From: Scleroderma bovista | Lineage: Eukaryota > Basidiomycota > Agaricomycetes > Boletales > Sclerodermataceae | Assembly (NCBI GenBank): GCA_037178675.1 | Contig: JAYMGJ010000107.1 | Coordinates: forward strand, 1 to 62,962 | Length of the DNA stretch: 62,962 nucleotides | Reading direction: 5' to 3' | Part shown: piece after piece, positions 32,764 through 44,361 of the stretch | Layout of the letters: every line of letters begins with the position of its first letter | Numbering within the stretch: position 1 is the stretch's first letter | The notes under the pieces: model-generated | Seen by the model: the letters and a program-made list of their open reading frames with translations, nothing else | Told to the model about the DNA's origin: nothing | Databases searched by the model: none | Position numbers and translations under genes: made by a program

Positions 32764-35700
32764 TTACGAGGATCCGATCTGCATGAAACTCCTTCTCCTT
32801 TTCTTCTTCTCTTCCCGCTCCTTGTCCTTGTCGCTTTGTCTGCTGAGCTCCCCAGAGTTGCGCGCACTATTCCCACCACTTCCAGTTACGTCCGCATCTT
32901 GGACGCCCGTCTCCCCGCTCTTCGCTTCTCCGCCCTTATCTTTGCTCTCGCCCTTGAGACTGGTGTCCCTCTTGAGCACGTTCGCAATATTGGCGATGCC
33001 AGGGATGCCAGTCCCCTTCCGTGGCGTACTTAGCGAGATCCGGCGGGCAATGCGTTGGAAGTTTTGTGACGATATCCGCTTGCGCTTGCCATCCGTCGGC
33101 TCCGACTTGGGCGAGCCAGTGGGATCTGGCGTGCTGGCGCGCGGCGGCGTCGTCGTCGTGTCGAACGTGACCGAGGCACCGTGGATGTGCCCTGGGATCG
33201 CAGGGCGCGGATGCGACGAGACAGAGTTGGCGTCATCTGAGGTGGGGAACGAAACAGGAGCTGGCGCTTGGGTGGTCTTATCGTCGTCCGAAGTGGGGAA
33301 TGCAACAGGTGCAGGAGTGGGCTCCACTTCGCCATCCGAAGTTGGGAAGGAGATAGGATCATTGTTATCCTTCGTAGGAACGGACGGTGCGACAGACTCT
33401 GCATGGATCGAAACAGTCGGGGCACGCAATGAAGGAGCACGAACAGACGCAGCTGGGGGAAGAGAAGCAGTGGCAGCACGAGGAGACTCGGCAATAACAG
33501 CAGAGCCTAAAATTGCCTCTGCATCAGCAACTTCGACATCGTATCCAGTGGTGGAAGGATCAGGGCCAGTAGCAGCAGACGCTTGTTGGTTGTGCTCAGC
33601 CCACATGGTCGCGAACACACCATCCGCTTCCAACAGCTCCTTAAAAGTACCCTGTTCAGCGATTTGACCATCCTTGAGGACAACGATCCTGTAATCAGTG
33701 CAACACAAAGGTCAGCGACCTTTCTTGTGTGAGATGAGATAACTCACTGATCAACACCCTCCTGGACGCTTGCAAAGTGTGCACTGTCGACCTCCCACAG
33801 AACAGTTCTCGGACTGTTAACGAGCTGCAGCACATCGGCATCGAGATCGCCTTCGACAAGAACAACACGTGCATCCTTAGCAAGTGCACGAGAAACAGCT
33901 GCGCGACGCTCATCCTCGCCAACCTTGGCCACGACCGCAAGCTTGTCACGAATGCCACAAAGAGAAATATCCCGAACGTTCTTGCCGTCAAGGTAAATCG
34001 ATCCACCGTTGACGTCAGGGGTGTACAAGCGGTAAAGCAGTTTCAAGATAGTCGATTTCCCGCTGCCAGGAACACCAACAAGGGCAACAGTAGCCGATGC
34101 AGGCACGGTGAACGAGACGGACGAAAGTAAGGCGCCGTAGGACTGTGTGTGTTCGGCAGAGTATGGGTAAGTGAACGACACATTCTCTGCAAGTGGATCA
34201 GTCGGGGGTGCACCGACGGTAAAAAGCACCAACCGAAGCGGATTTCGGCACCACCATCCCCATCGAGGGAACCATTCCCAAAGTCAATGATACCAGCAGG
34301 TCGCGCCAACACGTCAAGAACGGTACGGACATCCTCCAGCGCTCTGTAGAGGCAGGGGGTCGACGAAAATGGGAGTATAAGCTAACATAACGGAACACTT
34401 AGGTTTTCCCATAATAAGAAATGGAATAACACTCACAGCACACCAGTACCAAACCCAGGCAACCCAAGCACCAACACTCCAGACACTATCGACGACCCCA
34501 CGCGCAACGTAGAGACTTCCAAGGAGAAGGCCACCAGAAGCAATGATGGCTTGCACGAGGGTGAGTAGCACGAATGCAAGAGATGCATGAGACGAAGCGT
34601 AGGACACCGTAGATGGTGAGAGGATACGGGTAAGGACACAGCTCGCGTATACTAGTCAAGGACGTATCAACACTTGCTGCAGATGAGGTGGTAGCTGATG
34701 CACTCACTGTAGATGGCCAGGAAGACGAAGACACCCAAAGCAACCTCCCAACCAAACAACAAGCCCAGCACGACAATACCGATGACAGCGTCGAGTACAG
34801 CTGCCTTGACAATTAACAGTGCCTCGAGAGCCCTGGAGACTGCACCAGTCGGGTACAAGCTTGCCTTGTTCTTGACGCTGGCCCCGTCACCAAGCGAAAG
34901 GCCGAGAAGGTGAGAAACATAAGCAGATTCAAGGACGGAATCTGCCTGTTCTCCGATGCGAGACCCGAGTGCAAAGACCATCGCTGGGATACCATCCCGG
35001 GACGTCAGAAGGAACAGAATGACAAATGTGAAGATGTATGGGTATGGCGAAGTACCAAAGGGCATGGGAATTGGGTATGATCCAGCAGAAGAATGAGACA
35101 TGAATGCATTGACAGCCGCTCCAAGGGAAAGGGGTAGAAGAGGTTTCAAGATACGGGTGATGATGTGAAGGAGGCCCGTGAAAGCCTACGTGGGCAGCTT
35201 AGCTAACAAAGAACAAGGGAGGACGGGGTGCGCTTACGGCGAGGAATTGACATCGCCTCGAAAATGTTGAGTAAAGATATGTCCTCAGACGACGAAGCGT
35301 AGCGCAAGATGATTCATGCTTGAGGGGCGCCTCCTGCGGAACAACGTCACGATGAGGTAAACATTGTATTTTGAGGGCTCACCTTGGCATCGGGACATGT
35401 GGGAGGTGGACCTGATTGGCACTGACCCTGAGTCGTGAAGGTGCCATACTTGCTGCTTTCACCTGCGGGGCCATCCTCTTGAAGGGGCGCGCTCTCGTTG
35501 CTGTTTGGCTGCGCTTCTGGTTGTGTCTCCACGTGAGTGTAGATGATGCGCGGAGAGTACAGGGAAAAGAGGAGGGGGATAAGAATGAGGACGCGAATAA
35601 AAGGGGTAAGGAGGTGGAAAGTGTCTGGAATGCACTTGGACAATTTAGTGTTGTCACAGAGATGTGCTGAGCCTACAGAAGCAATGGACAGAAGTACATT

Positions 35701-36220
35701 AGTAGGGTGCGTAGTGCCATGCTGTGTACATACCACGTGTCTTGACAGAGGGAGCAAGAAGGACGACTTGTGCGATGTCCAGTGCAAGCGCAAATGTGAT
35801 GGCAAGTCTGACACGATTGAAGGACCATACTTGGATATTGTTGATATCCTTCCAAGCTCCAAGAGCAGCAAGGCCAGCGTATGCGACTAGGCCGAGCAAT
35901 GAAGCAAGGGGAATACCGGTTCCGAGGGTCCAAGCCTTGTTGAATACAGCACCAGCGACATAGGCCAGCCCGTCGATGAGAAAAGAGAGGGAAGCTAGGG
36001 AAAGAAGGACAAGGATAAGTGTTTTCCTTGGGACTCGCGACTCGACGACGACGGGTGTGACTGGGGAAGGGGGACGAGGAGACAGTGGCTTTATGGACAA
36101 GAGGGAAAGGGTTGCAAGGAAGACGACCGCGGGCGAAGACACGCGGATTGCGAACAAGGATGCGCCAGCACCCACAGCTGGTAGCAATGACGAAGTGAAT
36201 CTAGATCCTTGGTGCGCCAT
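32764..36220 (-). CDS. HMT1-like ABC half-transporter with degenerate nucleotide-binding domain
   Basis: Exons 35734-36220, 35383-35672, 35238-35333, 34708-35185, 34437-34651, 34234-34381, 33748-34186 and 32764-33688 total 3078 nt, 1025 aa. The N-terminal hydrophobic TMD0-like part is followed by a transmembrane domain and an NBD, the order of vacuolar HMT1/ABCB6-type half-transporters (heavy-metal or peptide-conjugate export). The NBD keeps FENVSFTYP, Walker A GVPGSGKST and an H-loop-like SAHFASV, then IVVLKDGQIAEQGTF. The Q-loop glutamine is replaced (VVAK). Sequence then jumps straight to VGEDERRAAVSRALAKD, omitting the helical subdomain and the LSGGQ signature, and Walker B reads VVLVEG. 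The last 290 residues are a Ser/Pro/Asp-rich tail. The frame is intact, so it is expressed-looking but probably not a normal ATPase. Confidence 0.8.
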
Positions 36221-37608
36221 CACCAAGATGGACGATGGTGGTGGACTGAGTATCTGCCTTCCGTAGAGATGGCCCGGTGCGTCGTTGGTCGTCGTTGGTC
36301 GTCGTCGTCGTGGCCGGTGTGGAGCGAAAAAGAGGCCCAGTCCGTGGGAACCGTGACGAGAGCGGATGCTTGGCTTTTGAGCTGATGGGTGGCTGTGCTT
36401 GGAGCGAAGGCAGATAAGCTTAGTCAGCAACCACAGGAAAACAACACGTGTGCGAGGCATGTTCGGAGTCCCTGGTATACGAACCTGATTCGTGTCTCTT
36501 ACTGGCCAAGGAGCAACTTACGATCTCAGTTTCAAGCATCGATCCACGCATTAGCATTCGCACTAAAGCATCTTTCGTGGTTGATCTCCTTGGAAATATT
36601 GACAATCGCCGTAATACACGTGTGGCGGACAAAGTCGATCCCGAATACGGTTTCCTTGCGTCACAACCTCACTCTCCAGGTGCGTGATCACTCTGGCTGC
36701 CGGCATGCTCTCGCACAGGAATTCACTCCACGCGGGTCAAGAGCTTGCCACCTCCTGCACAGTCCAACGCGTATGGCTTTCTGCCTTGGGCGACACGTCA
36801 TACCCAACAAGATTGATGACAGGCTGGCTTCTCCCGGACAATGGTATCCGGATGGGAAAGGTTGTCAAGGAATCACGACTTTTGCGGAATCGTCGACGTG
36901 CCGGCTCATTCAAAGCAATGTAATGATTATCACTTAGCTTTGGACTGAAGATAATGGGGGTTCGGTTCGCCGCGGTGACCGGAAATGATACAGGCGTGTA
37001 CTGTGAAAACTTCTTGCTTCTCCCGCCAGTCTTCTATCCATTTCATCCTCTCGATGTCTACGTGTCATTGCGATGCGCACGATAGCAAGCGTTGGACCAT
37101 AGATATACTTCACCAGCTCGGTTCATCCGACGGGAAGACGAGGTAAATTCTACTTGTATCAACTTGAATGCCAATACGCGTCCCCATGTCGATCCGAAGA
37201 GCCTGCCCGGTTATTTCAAACGGCGGGAGATGATGTGAAGGACCCGCGGCCTGGGCAGTTTGGCCAACGGAGATCAATGTCATCCAAGAAGGCAGTCAAG
37301 GATTCAACTAACCAAGCCAGCCCGCCATTTGCCTCACAGTAGTCTCTAAGTGAGTGGTTTTCTTTGGACAAGTGTAGCAGCTGACTAGTCTAGTTCTATG
37401 TAATCAGGCGCCCTTCCGGAATGGCCAGTCATGCTCTTGATAGCGGGGTGTGTGGGACTCTGGTGACGTGACCCCGTTAGTCGGAACTCCCTGTGTAGCG
37501 AGTTACAAATTGTTTTCATGCTGCCTTGCTGCCAATCAGTGTCACCTTCCCAACGAGATGTTCAAGATCCACACCACGTTCTGCATAAGGATGTAATTAT
37601 TGTAACCC
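36221..37608. other. Intergenic region with a GTPase relic
   Basis: Apart from the relic at 36640-36865 I see no gene. GTCGTT repeats near 36283-36312 (trinucleotide-like GTCGTCGTCGTCGT) are a small low-complexity patch upstream of the ABC gene. Confidence 0.4.
36640..36865 (-). pseudogene. Fragment of an AIG1-like GTPase gene
   Basis: On the plus strand TCATACCCAACAAGATTGATGACAGG (read here as 36798-36823) closely matches the G1-region DNA of the second domain of the gene at 37609-39096 (TCATACCCAGCAATAAG-ATTGATGACGG, near 38286-38313). GGTATCCGGA at 36843-36852 matches 38357-38366, and CAGTCCAACG parallels the 'ATCCAACGTGCAG' stretch. Translated, it gives only a broken P-V-I-N-L-V-G-Y for S-V-I-N-L-I-A-G-Y. 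Confidence 0.65.
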
Positions 37609-39096
37609 CTAACGGTATATATCCTCTAGGATGGCGTTCGCGCGCTCCCTCGGGAACTTGCACTCCTGAACCAACATCTCCCTGATAGCCCGTCTCTTCG
37701 GCAACGTACCTCCTCTGATGAGAGACACCATCTTCTTCAAGAATGCTGACAGCCATTTATCTGTCTCCACCACGAATGGTGCTCCGGGTTCGTGTACAAT
37801 CTTGAGTAATTCCAGTATGGCTTGCCGTGACTCGTTCAGCTTGTCCCTATGTGCACGGGTATTCCTGCTGATCGCAGTAATGCATGCGTGAGCGATGCAG
37901 TTAATCTTGAGGCTATCAACGTCTTCCTTGTTTTCCTCCCACCATGCCTCCATCACATCCTCATTTTCCAGATGCGTGACGATTATGGCCACTGGCACTT
38001 TCTTCTCGCAGAGATATTCCTGGAAGAGCTTGTAGTTACTCAACTGGGCTTCGTTTATTCTCCCACCGCGGATGCAGAATAACAGGAGGTCGACACCTCC
38101 TGCTCGGTTCAGCGCTTCGATGAGTTTGTGTGCCTTTTTGATTGCATGAAGAAATTGACTTTCTTCTACCGCCGCACAATTGAGACCCACTGTATCGAAT
38201 ATTCGAAGGCAAGTTGCGTCGCCGATAAGGCGGTACTCTCTAGAATCCAACGTGCAGCCTCGCACTCTTGACGAAACCGGTGCTTTCTCATACCCAGCAA
38301 TAAGATTGATGACGGAACTTTTTCCAACCCCTGTCTCCCCAAAGAGTACAACGTTTGGTATCCGGACAAGAGGGTTGGCTTTGCCAGTCAAGAATAGGGC
38401 ATCCCTGAGTGTCAGGCCACACTTCTCGATCAAGATCTCCGTGGAATCAGCAAGGCGATCGAAGAGGGGATACATTGGGTCCTGCAAAACGAGTTCATTG
38501 TGAGGAGTAGCAATCCCAAGGAGTCGAATGACTGAAGCTTTGGACTGGTTGTAACGAGGGTCATCGGGTGAACCCCGCAACCGTTGGGTAGTGATACAGG
38601 CGTGCCCTGCGAAATTCAACCGTAACTTGTTGATATCCTTCAGGTTCCTATCCCACCAGTCTTCCATAGACCGCTCCTTCTCGCGATGTGTGGCAATCAC
38701 CGCGATGGGTACAGTGCCATCGAAAAAGAAGTCGTTGAACAGGTGATATATTTGCCGAGTCGGGATGCTCAGCTTGTCCTTGCTCGTGCAGAGGAAGACA
38801 AGATCAACTCTGGTTTTCAACGATTGCATCAAGTTGCATGCCCTTTCGAACGGGACAAGGTGGCTCAAGCTGCCCACACGGGCCGAGCTAAAGCCCATGG
38901 TGTCGTACGCACGGACCTCTGTAGAGTTCACATGGAACGTGTACTCTGCAAAGGCTGTCGTACAGTTGGTGACATCCGACGAGACTAGAGCCATTTCTTT
39001 ATCGACGAGCATGTTGATTAGTGAGCTCTTGCCGGCCCCTGTTTCGCCTACAATTACGATACTCAAAGTCATCCTGAGCGAGAGTAAACATTGCAT
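37609..39096 (-). CDS. AIG1/GIMAP-like GTPase with two G domains in tandem
   Basis: 495 aa from ATG 39096; a 5' intron could instead put the start at ATG 39072 (MTLSIVIVGETG). Domain 1 (about 10-185) has G1 GETGAGKSS, G3 DTMGF, G4-position THREKERSMEDWWDRN and HACITT. Domain 2 (about 245-430) has G1 GETGVGKSSVINLIAGYE, DTVGL, VTHLENEDVMEAWWEENKED and HACITA. The C-terminal 55 residues form the helical module seen in the neighbours (LPKRRAIREMLVQECKFPRE). AIG1-type proteins bind GTP, dimerise through the G domain and often sit on membranes. The two domains are only moderately alike; domain 1 is the more divergent. Confidence 0.82.
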   Translation of the reverse strand: MQCLLSLRMTLSIVIVGETGAGKSSLINMLVDKEMALVSSDVTNCTTAFAEYTFHVNSTEVRAYDTMGFSSARVGSLSHLVPFERACNLMQSLKTRVDLVFLCTSKDKLSIPTRQIYHLFNDFFFDGTVPIAVIATHREKERSMEDWWDRNLKDINKLRLNFAGHACITTQRLRGSPDDPRYNQSKASVIRLLGIATPHNELVLQDPMYPLFDRLADSTEILIEKCGLTLRDALFLTGKANPLVRIPNVVLFGETGVGKSSVINLIAGYEKAPVSSRVRGCTLDSREYRLIGDATCLRIFDTVGLNCAAVEESQFLHAIKKAHKLIEALNRAGGVDLLLFCIRGGRINEAQLSNYKLFQEYLCEKKVPVAIIVTHLENEDVMEAWWEENKEDVDSLKINCIAHACITAISRNTRAHRDKLNESRQAILELLKIVHEPGAPFVVETDKWLSAFLKKMVSLIRGGTLPKRRAIREMLVQECKFPRERANAILEDIYR

Positions 39097-39643
39097 TCTA
39101 TCGCCCGTACCCTGAACTCACCCGTTGAAAAGATCTGAGAAACACGCTAGTATGTCTCAGGTACTACGATTTGTCTGCGAACATTATGCAGCAACTGGCA
39201 CGACGGGGGGAGGGCGACCCAAAGATACTCACCACCGATTGGTTTCACCTACACTTGGCGTTTTGGGCCGAGGATACCAGCAGCTGGTTGGGGGGTTCCC
39301 TGTAGCTCAGGCTGCTGTTGTATCGTGGCAAGCCGTGCATCAGACGTCGTGGTTGGCATGGACCGCATGAGGCCATGAACTGATCGGTATCGTGCATCGA
39401 ATGTAAGGACTTGTAATCTGCTGCCACGTTCTTGCAGCCTCGAGCCAGTGGGTCGCTAGGGTGGTCCTTACTACATGTGGCCGCCTCACTCTTGCAGGCT
39501 GTTTTCACTTCTGACTTGACTCAAAAGGACGACCGCCCCCGCTTTCTGCTTGTCATTTCCACGTCGTCAACACATACATCCGGTGAGACATTATACTTCT
39601 GTGCTATATACCCGGTTCGAGCGGCCTGGCTGCCTCTTCAGAC
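39097..39643. promoter_or_regulatory. Promoter region between two divergent GTPase genes
   Basis: The starts at 39096 (-) and 39644 (+) face apart. A TATA-like CTATATA at 39604-39610 lies about 35 bp before the plus-strand ATG. A GTGAGT...CTCGCTCAG pair on the minus strand suggests an intron in the 5' leader of the left gene. Confidence 0.45.
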
Positions 39644-40414
39644 ATGTCCCTACAGACTCTTAACGTCATCCTCTTCGGAGAGACTGGCGTAGGCAAGAGC
39701 TCCGTAATTAACCTTATGGCTGGAAGACGTGTTGCCGAAACGTCCCTTGACGCCGAGGGCTGCACGATGAATTCCAAGGACTATAAGTTCAACCTACCAC
39801 GCTCTAATAGACCAATCAAATTATGGGACACCGTCGGCCTTAACGAGCCTCAAATGGGTGTCAATGGCTATTATGACGCGATCGTTAAAGCCTATGCGCT
39901 CATCCGTAAACTGAGCGAGGCTGGCGGTGTTGATCTCCTCTTATTCTGCATTCGCGGAAATAGGATCACGGCTACAACCCAGAGCAACTACCGGCTATTT
40001 TACGAGGTTCTCTGCAACAAGCAAGTGCCAATTGCGCTTGTTATCACCCATCTTGAGCGGGAGAATCCGATGGAAGATTGGTGGAACAGAAATAAAGACA
40101 CAATTTTGAACCGTTACAAGATTCAGAGCGTTGGTCATGCCTGTGTCACCGGTCTCGAAGCCGAGGGCCAGAAATACCAGAAGTCCAAGGATGCGATGTT
40201 GGATCTTCTGTCTCAGCGTGACTCCAGTGGCAGGTTCTCTATGCCAGCGGAGCCTTGGTTCATTCGACTCCTTCAAGCGCTCGCATCTCTCCTCCCGGGG
40301 ACTCCTGCTACGAAGGATGTCGTGCGTATCCTGATGAGGCGATGCAACTTGGACCTTGAAACGGCTCACCGTTTGGCCGGACAGCTGGCTATCCCAACTA
40401 CTGGAACGTCGTGA
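39644..40414 (+). CDS. AIG1/GIMAP-like GTPase, single domain
   Basis: Intronless, 256 aa. G1 GETGVGKSSVINLMAG (about 12-27), then CTMNSKDYKF (G2 region), LWDTVGLNEPQMG (G3), DLLLFCIRGNRITATTQSNY, ITHLERENPMEDWWNRN at the G4 position and GHACVTG (G5 position). The C-terminal module is PAEPWFIRLLQALASLL ... VRILMRRCNLDLETAHRLAG. The G4 motif is T-H-L-E, not N-K-x-D, so base specificity should be checked. Very similar to the gene at 40704-41483. Tail-to-tail with it (289 bp). Confidence 0.85.
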   Translation: MSLQTLNVILFGETGVGKSSVINLMAGRRVAETSLDAEGCTMNSKDYKFNLPRSNRPIKLWDTVGLNEPQMGVNGYYDAIVKAYALIRKLSEAGGVDLLLFCIRGNRITATTQSNYRLFYEVLCNKQVPIALVITHLERENPMEDWWNRNKDTILNRYKIQSVGHACVTGLEAEGQKYQKSKDAMLDLLSQRDSSGRFSMPAEPWFIRLLQALASLLPGTPATKDVVRILMRRCNLDLETAHRLAGQLAIPTTGTS

Positions 40415-40703
40415 GATTCTCTTAAGCATAGGCGGTCATTCATTCTCTTCAAAACCATTTGTTTACACCGAGTACATGCATATGTAGTTGGATCCATCTG
40501 TACCACAGACCAATCACAACAGATACTTCTGTACCTATACACATGTCTTGTACCTCGTTTGGCGGAGAGCCAGTAAGGTGTGAATATTCAGTTGCCATTC
40601 ATCGTAAGATTCAGGAGTCATCCTAGAGATCTTCGCAGTCTTATGTTGGTACCGTGGAGAGGGGGACAAACAGGATTCACTAACCATTATACCACACCGC
40701 TGT

Positions 40704-41483
40704 TCACGAATCTTCCGTAATCGTACCCATGATTCCCTGCACATTATCGGGATCAAGCCTACATCGTTTGATCAAAGCTTTCTCCAGGGCCTTTCCCTTT
40801 GGTATGCCGGCCTTGTCCCCTGTGAGCAGCTTCAGACCCTTGATGAGTCTCGCAATCCAATCCGCCTCCGGCATCATATATTTCCCGGTTCCATCGTGCT
40901 GCATTAACAGCTCGTGAACAGCCTTGCGCGATCTCCCGTACTTCCCCTCCGGTCCTCTGTTGTCTGGTATCCCAGTCACGCAAGCGTGACCTGCGCATTT
41001 GATGCCATACTTCTCGATGCTCTTCTTGTTCCGATCCCACCAGTCCTCCATATTCACTTCGCGCTCCAGATGTGTTATCACAAGGGCGATCGGCACCTGT
41101 TGTCCACAAAGCACCTCGTAGAAGAGTCTGTAGTTGCTCTGTGTGGTCATCGTGATCCGGTTGCCCCGAATGCAAAAAAGGAGGAGATCAACACCTCCAG
41201 CCTCCCTCAATTGCTTGATGAGAAGCCAAGCCTTTTCAACAGCGGGGACATATCCGTGTACCCCCATCTCCGGTTCTTCTAGTCCACTGGTATCCCAGAT
41301 GCTGATACGCATCGACCCAACGTCGAACCTGTACTCTTTCGAGTGCATTGTGCATCCTTCGACGTCTAACGAGACCTCGGCCACAGTGCGACCCGCGATA
41401 AGATTAACAACAGAGCTCTTGCCAACACCTGTCTCTCCGAACAATATCACGTTTATCGATTTGTGGACCATCTGGGTGGTCAT
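40704..41483 (-). CDS. AIG1/GIMAP-like GTPase, single domain
   Basis: Intronless, 259 aa from ATG 41483 (MTTQMVHKSINVILFGETG); an upstream in-frame stretch lacks a better start apart from ATG 41519. Motifs: GETGVGKSSVVNLIAG, CTMHSKEYRF, WDTSGLEEPEMG, LLLFCIRGNRITMTTQSNY, ITHLEREVNMEDWWDRN, GHACVTG, and a C-terminal module with LIKGLKLL ... LEKALIKRCRLDPDNVQG. It shares most conserved blocks with the gene at 39644 and is clearly its inverted duplicate. No transmembrane segment or lipid-modification motif is obvious. Confidence 0.85.
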   Translation of the reverse strand: MTTQMVHKSINVILFGETGVGKSSVVNLIAGRTVAEVSLDVEGCTMHSKEYRFDVGSMRISIWDTSGLEEPEMGVHGYVPAVEKAWLLIKQLREAGGVDLLLFCIRGNRITMTTQSNYRLFYEVLCGQQVPIALVITHLEREVNMEDWWDRNKKSIEKYGIKCAGHACVTGIPDNRGPEGKYGRSRKAVHELLMQHDGTGKYMMPEADWIARLIKGLKLLTGDKAGIPKGKALEKALIKRCRLDPDNVQGIMGTITEDS

Positions 41484-42117
41484 ATGTAAGACAACCAACC
41501 GCACCAGACTTGATTTCATACCAATGAGGCGGATGCCACGGTAGTAAGGATACAGTGAAATTGGACTTGTGAGAGCACGTCTGAAGTCTAGGGGTATTTG
41601 CAAGAATGGAGGCTTGAGCAAATGAGATAGTTAAGTGCGGGGAGGTTGATGAAGTATGAGGATGGGATGATACCCACAACGCACACTAAAGTAGTCCGGA
41701 AAACGCTTCAATTGACAAATCAATACATGGATCGAGATCCCGTCAGACCACGGTGATTAACATCCGGCCAGTAGACAAGAAGACCACTACGAGTTGCCGT
41801 TAGCCTCGTGCTTTGCCAGGTGGAAGACAGCACGCCCATGGTATAGACATGATCACAATGCAATTCCAATTGTGGGTCGAGTGACACAGCGAGATCCTCC
41901 CGATGCCGCTAGCCACAACCAAGCCACCCTGGACCACTTGGTGTGCATGTTAAAGTTGGGTGCCACAATACACGTAGGGGAAACGAGTCGTTGATGTATG
42001 TGAATGATGAACAAGCAAACGACCACATAAACTCTGGGCTGAATGGTGGAGGACAATGGTATATACTACCCCGCAAATAACCACCGGAGGGTTACCACTT
42101 CCTCGCAGCGTAACCCA
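41484..42117. other. Intergenic region, no gene supported
   Basis: It contains the promoter of the GTPase gene at left and the 3' flank of the next gene. Frames here are under 70 codons. Confidence 0.4.
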
Positions 42118-44361
42118 TTACCCTACGGGAGAGGACGCCGCAAATAGATCAAGGGAGTCGTCTGAAAGTAGAGATTTTGAATAGTCGAGAGATTTCGGTG
42201 ACAACACGGACCGACAGGTAGTTTGTGCGGCCGGAGGCGATAGACACTGGGTAGCTGTACGTGGAACGATGTATGTCTCAGGTATCATGATCTTCGAAGA
42301 TCCGTTATTTGAATGCAAGTCAACTCTGTTTGTTTGGGCGTCGGCAAGTAACGTCGAAAAATTGATTCGGGGTTTCTTCAAGGGTGGTCGCCGCCGAGAT
42401 GGCGAGTGTTCCAAGTTCTCTTTGTCACTTTGGTATTCAGAGCCCGAATCAGATGACTGCATGTCCGAATCAAAGCATTCGTACGTCGCCGATCCTAAGA
42501 AAAGCCTAGAGACCTTCGCGCATTGTAGGCTGGATGCAAACCTGACGACCTTGCGAATTCGTCCATCCTCGCATATTGAGCGCGAAGTAGCATTATCTTT
42601 GGATAGTTTTTGCGTTTTGTGTACTGGTGTTTTGCGAATCCAGCATTCCACCATCTCTTCCCACTCCCAATGCCCGCTCGACTTCCGTCGATGCCCCCTA
42701 TTTCCTCTTTTAAAACGGCTGGGAAGAGTGACGGGAGGACTACTGTAGTTCTCAGTCTGTCCAAAACACCTCTTCTCAGCAGCGTCGACAGCATCTACCA
42801 GTTTGGATATGAAAGCAGAGCTTCCTTGGGGATTGACAAAGGTCTTTTCAAAGTGGCTAAGAACGCAGGCCCAGAGTGAGGCATCCAGCTTCAGAAGATT
42901 TTGAGAACGCAGAATGGATGAATACCAGTCAAGCTGCGACATCAAGTGTTCGACAAAGATGCGTTCCTCGGACGGACGGTGGCGACAGAGATACTCGACC
43001 AACTTGCTATAAGTCGTCGGGACAGGGGACACTCTTTTGAGGGCGGACACCAGTCGATCGTTGAAAGCCTCGGAATAAGCAAGTATTTGCGTGCCAAGTA
43101 CCGTGGCAATGTCAGGTAGCCTGGGACACGTGTGCCCGGTTGCAGATGTATTGTCGGCGGAACCTGCAATGTGGCACTTTTCCAAGATATCGATGAGGAG
43201 AGGCAATGTCTCGCTAGACAAAGAATTGGGAAATTCCCAGGACGGCAACAGATCATCCCATAGATGTATCATCCACTCCCGAAGCTGAGTTTGCAATGTC
43301 CAGAGACGAGTATCCTCCGCTACTGAGGCGTCATTGCGCGACCGCAGTATTCTCGACTCGTCCGCGGATAAAAATGTCGCAAGTGCGTCTATCAGACGGG
43401 CAAACGAGTCAATGTCTTGGTGTCCGACTGTCTGTCCCAATTTGATCACCTCGTTCCATGCGGATAAAGTGTGGTCACCCGAATATGACAAGGCAGAAAG
43501 GACCGCTTGGCAGAATACGGAGGTTGTAAATATGGATAGACCATGCTGAGCATTTTGGTTCTGCCTCCCATTAGTCCATCTGGCGTGGAGGTCAACCAAA
43601 TATGTGGCATGCGAGGGATGGGCGATGGGCGGTAGAGAACCTGGATCACTGGGGATGAAAGCCTGCGACAGAATAATGGATAACAGACGTTGGGCGTCAG
43701 AGACAAGATTGAATGATAAGCAGACGTCCAGAAGAATGTTGATGAGTGCATGGTAGCGGCTACAGGACTGTAATATTATGCACAATGCGTGCGATACAAC
43801 AGTGCACCTATTGAAAGAAGCTCAGTTTAGGATTGCAGCCGCGGGCGACAACACAGGAGTATACCTTCGATAGTGAGATGGAATTGATTCGTAGATTTCA
43901 TCCGCAACTGCTATCAGGTCGTCCTCGTCTACCGAATCAGCTTCCGAGTCCGTTCCCGAGACATCGACATTGGTGACAAGAATATTATTTCCCATAACTG
44001 AACTACACAAATCCGCAAGACTGGGAATCCGTTCAGTGCATGGCGTTCCAAAAGCTCCATACACAACGTTGCGAAACGCGTCACAAACTGCACGAATGCG
44101 CCGCTTTAGCTCATAGTCAGCCAAGATTAAGCCACGGTCTGATTTGGCTTTCTTGCTGAATCCAGCTAACCCCTCGATAATCAGAGAACTGTCGGTATCC
44201 CATGCAGAGATTGTGGTTGAGGACGGTCGTCCAGGCGGATTGAAGTGCACCTGGCTAGAGAAACTGCTCAGGTTGGCGCACTTATTCCTGAGAGGTCGCA
44301 ATAGGCGGTTAATACGAGAGGTAGTTAGATGGTTACCAGTTTCAATAGAGTGGGCAGGCAT
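42118..44361 (-). CDS. Conserved-looking nuclear-type protein of unknown function
   Basis: Two exons, 43865-44361 and 42118-43807, total 2187 nt, 728 aa, starting at ATG 44361 (MPAHSIETGNHLTTSRINRL). The first 500 residues look helical and ordered (LLRPLRNKCANLSSF, ILADYELKRRIRAVCDAFRN, YHALINILLDVCLSFNLVSD), as in a helical-repeat scaffold. The last 200 are charged and Ser-rich with basic clusters (RFKRGNRGHRRKSSGHW, PSRRRPPLKKPRI) that resemble nuclear localisation signals, and an acidic-Ser stretch (DSDMQSSDSGSEYQSDKEN). I do not recognise a family. Confidence 0.6.

Noticed and set aside
36283..36312. GTCGTC-rich patch considered as a microsatellite or array
   Set aside because: It is short and imperfect. 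No CRISPR-like or longer repeat array is present anywhere in the window, as expected for a fungal chromosome.
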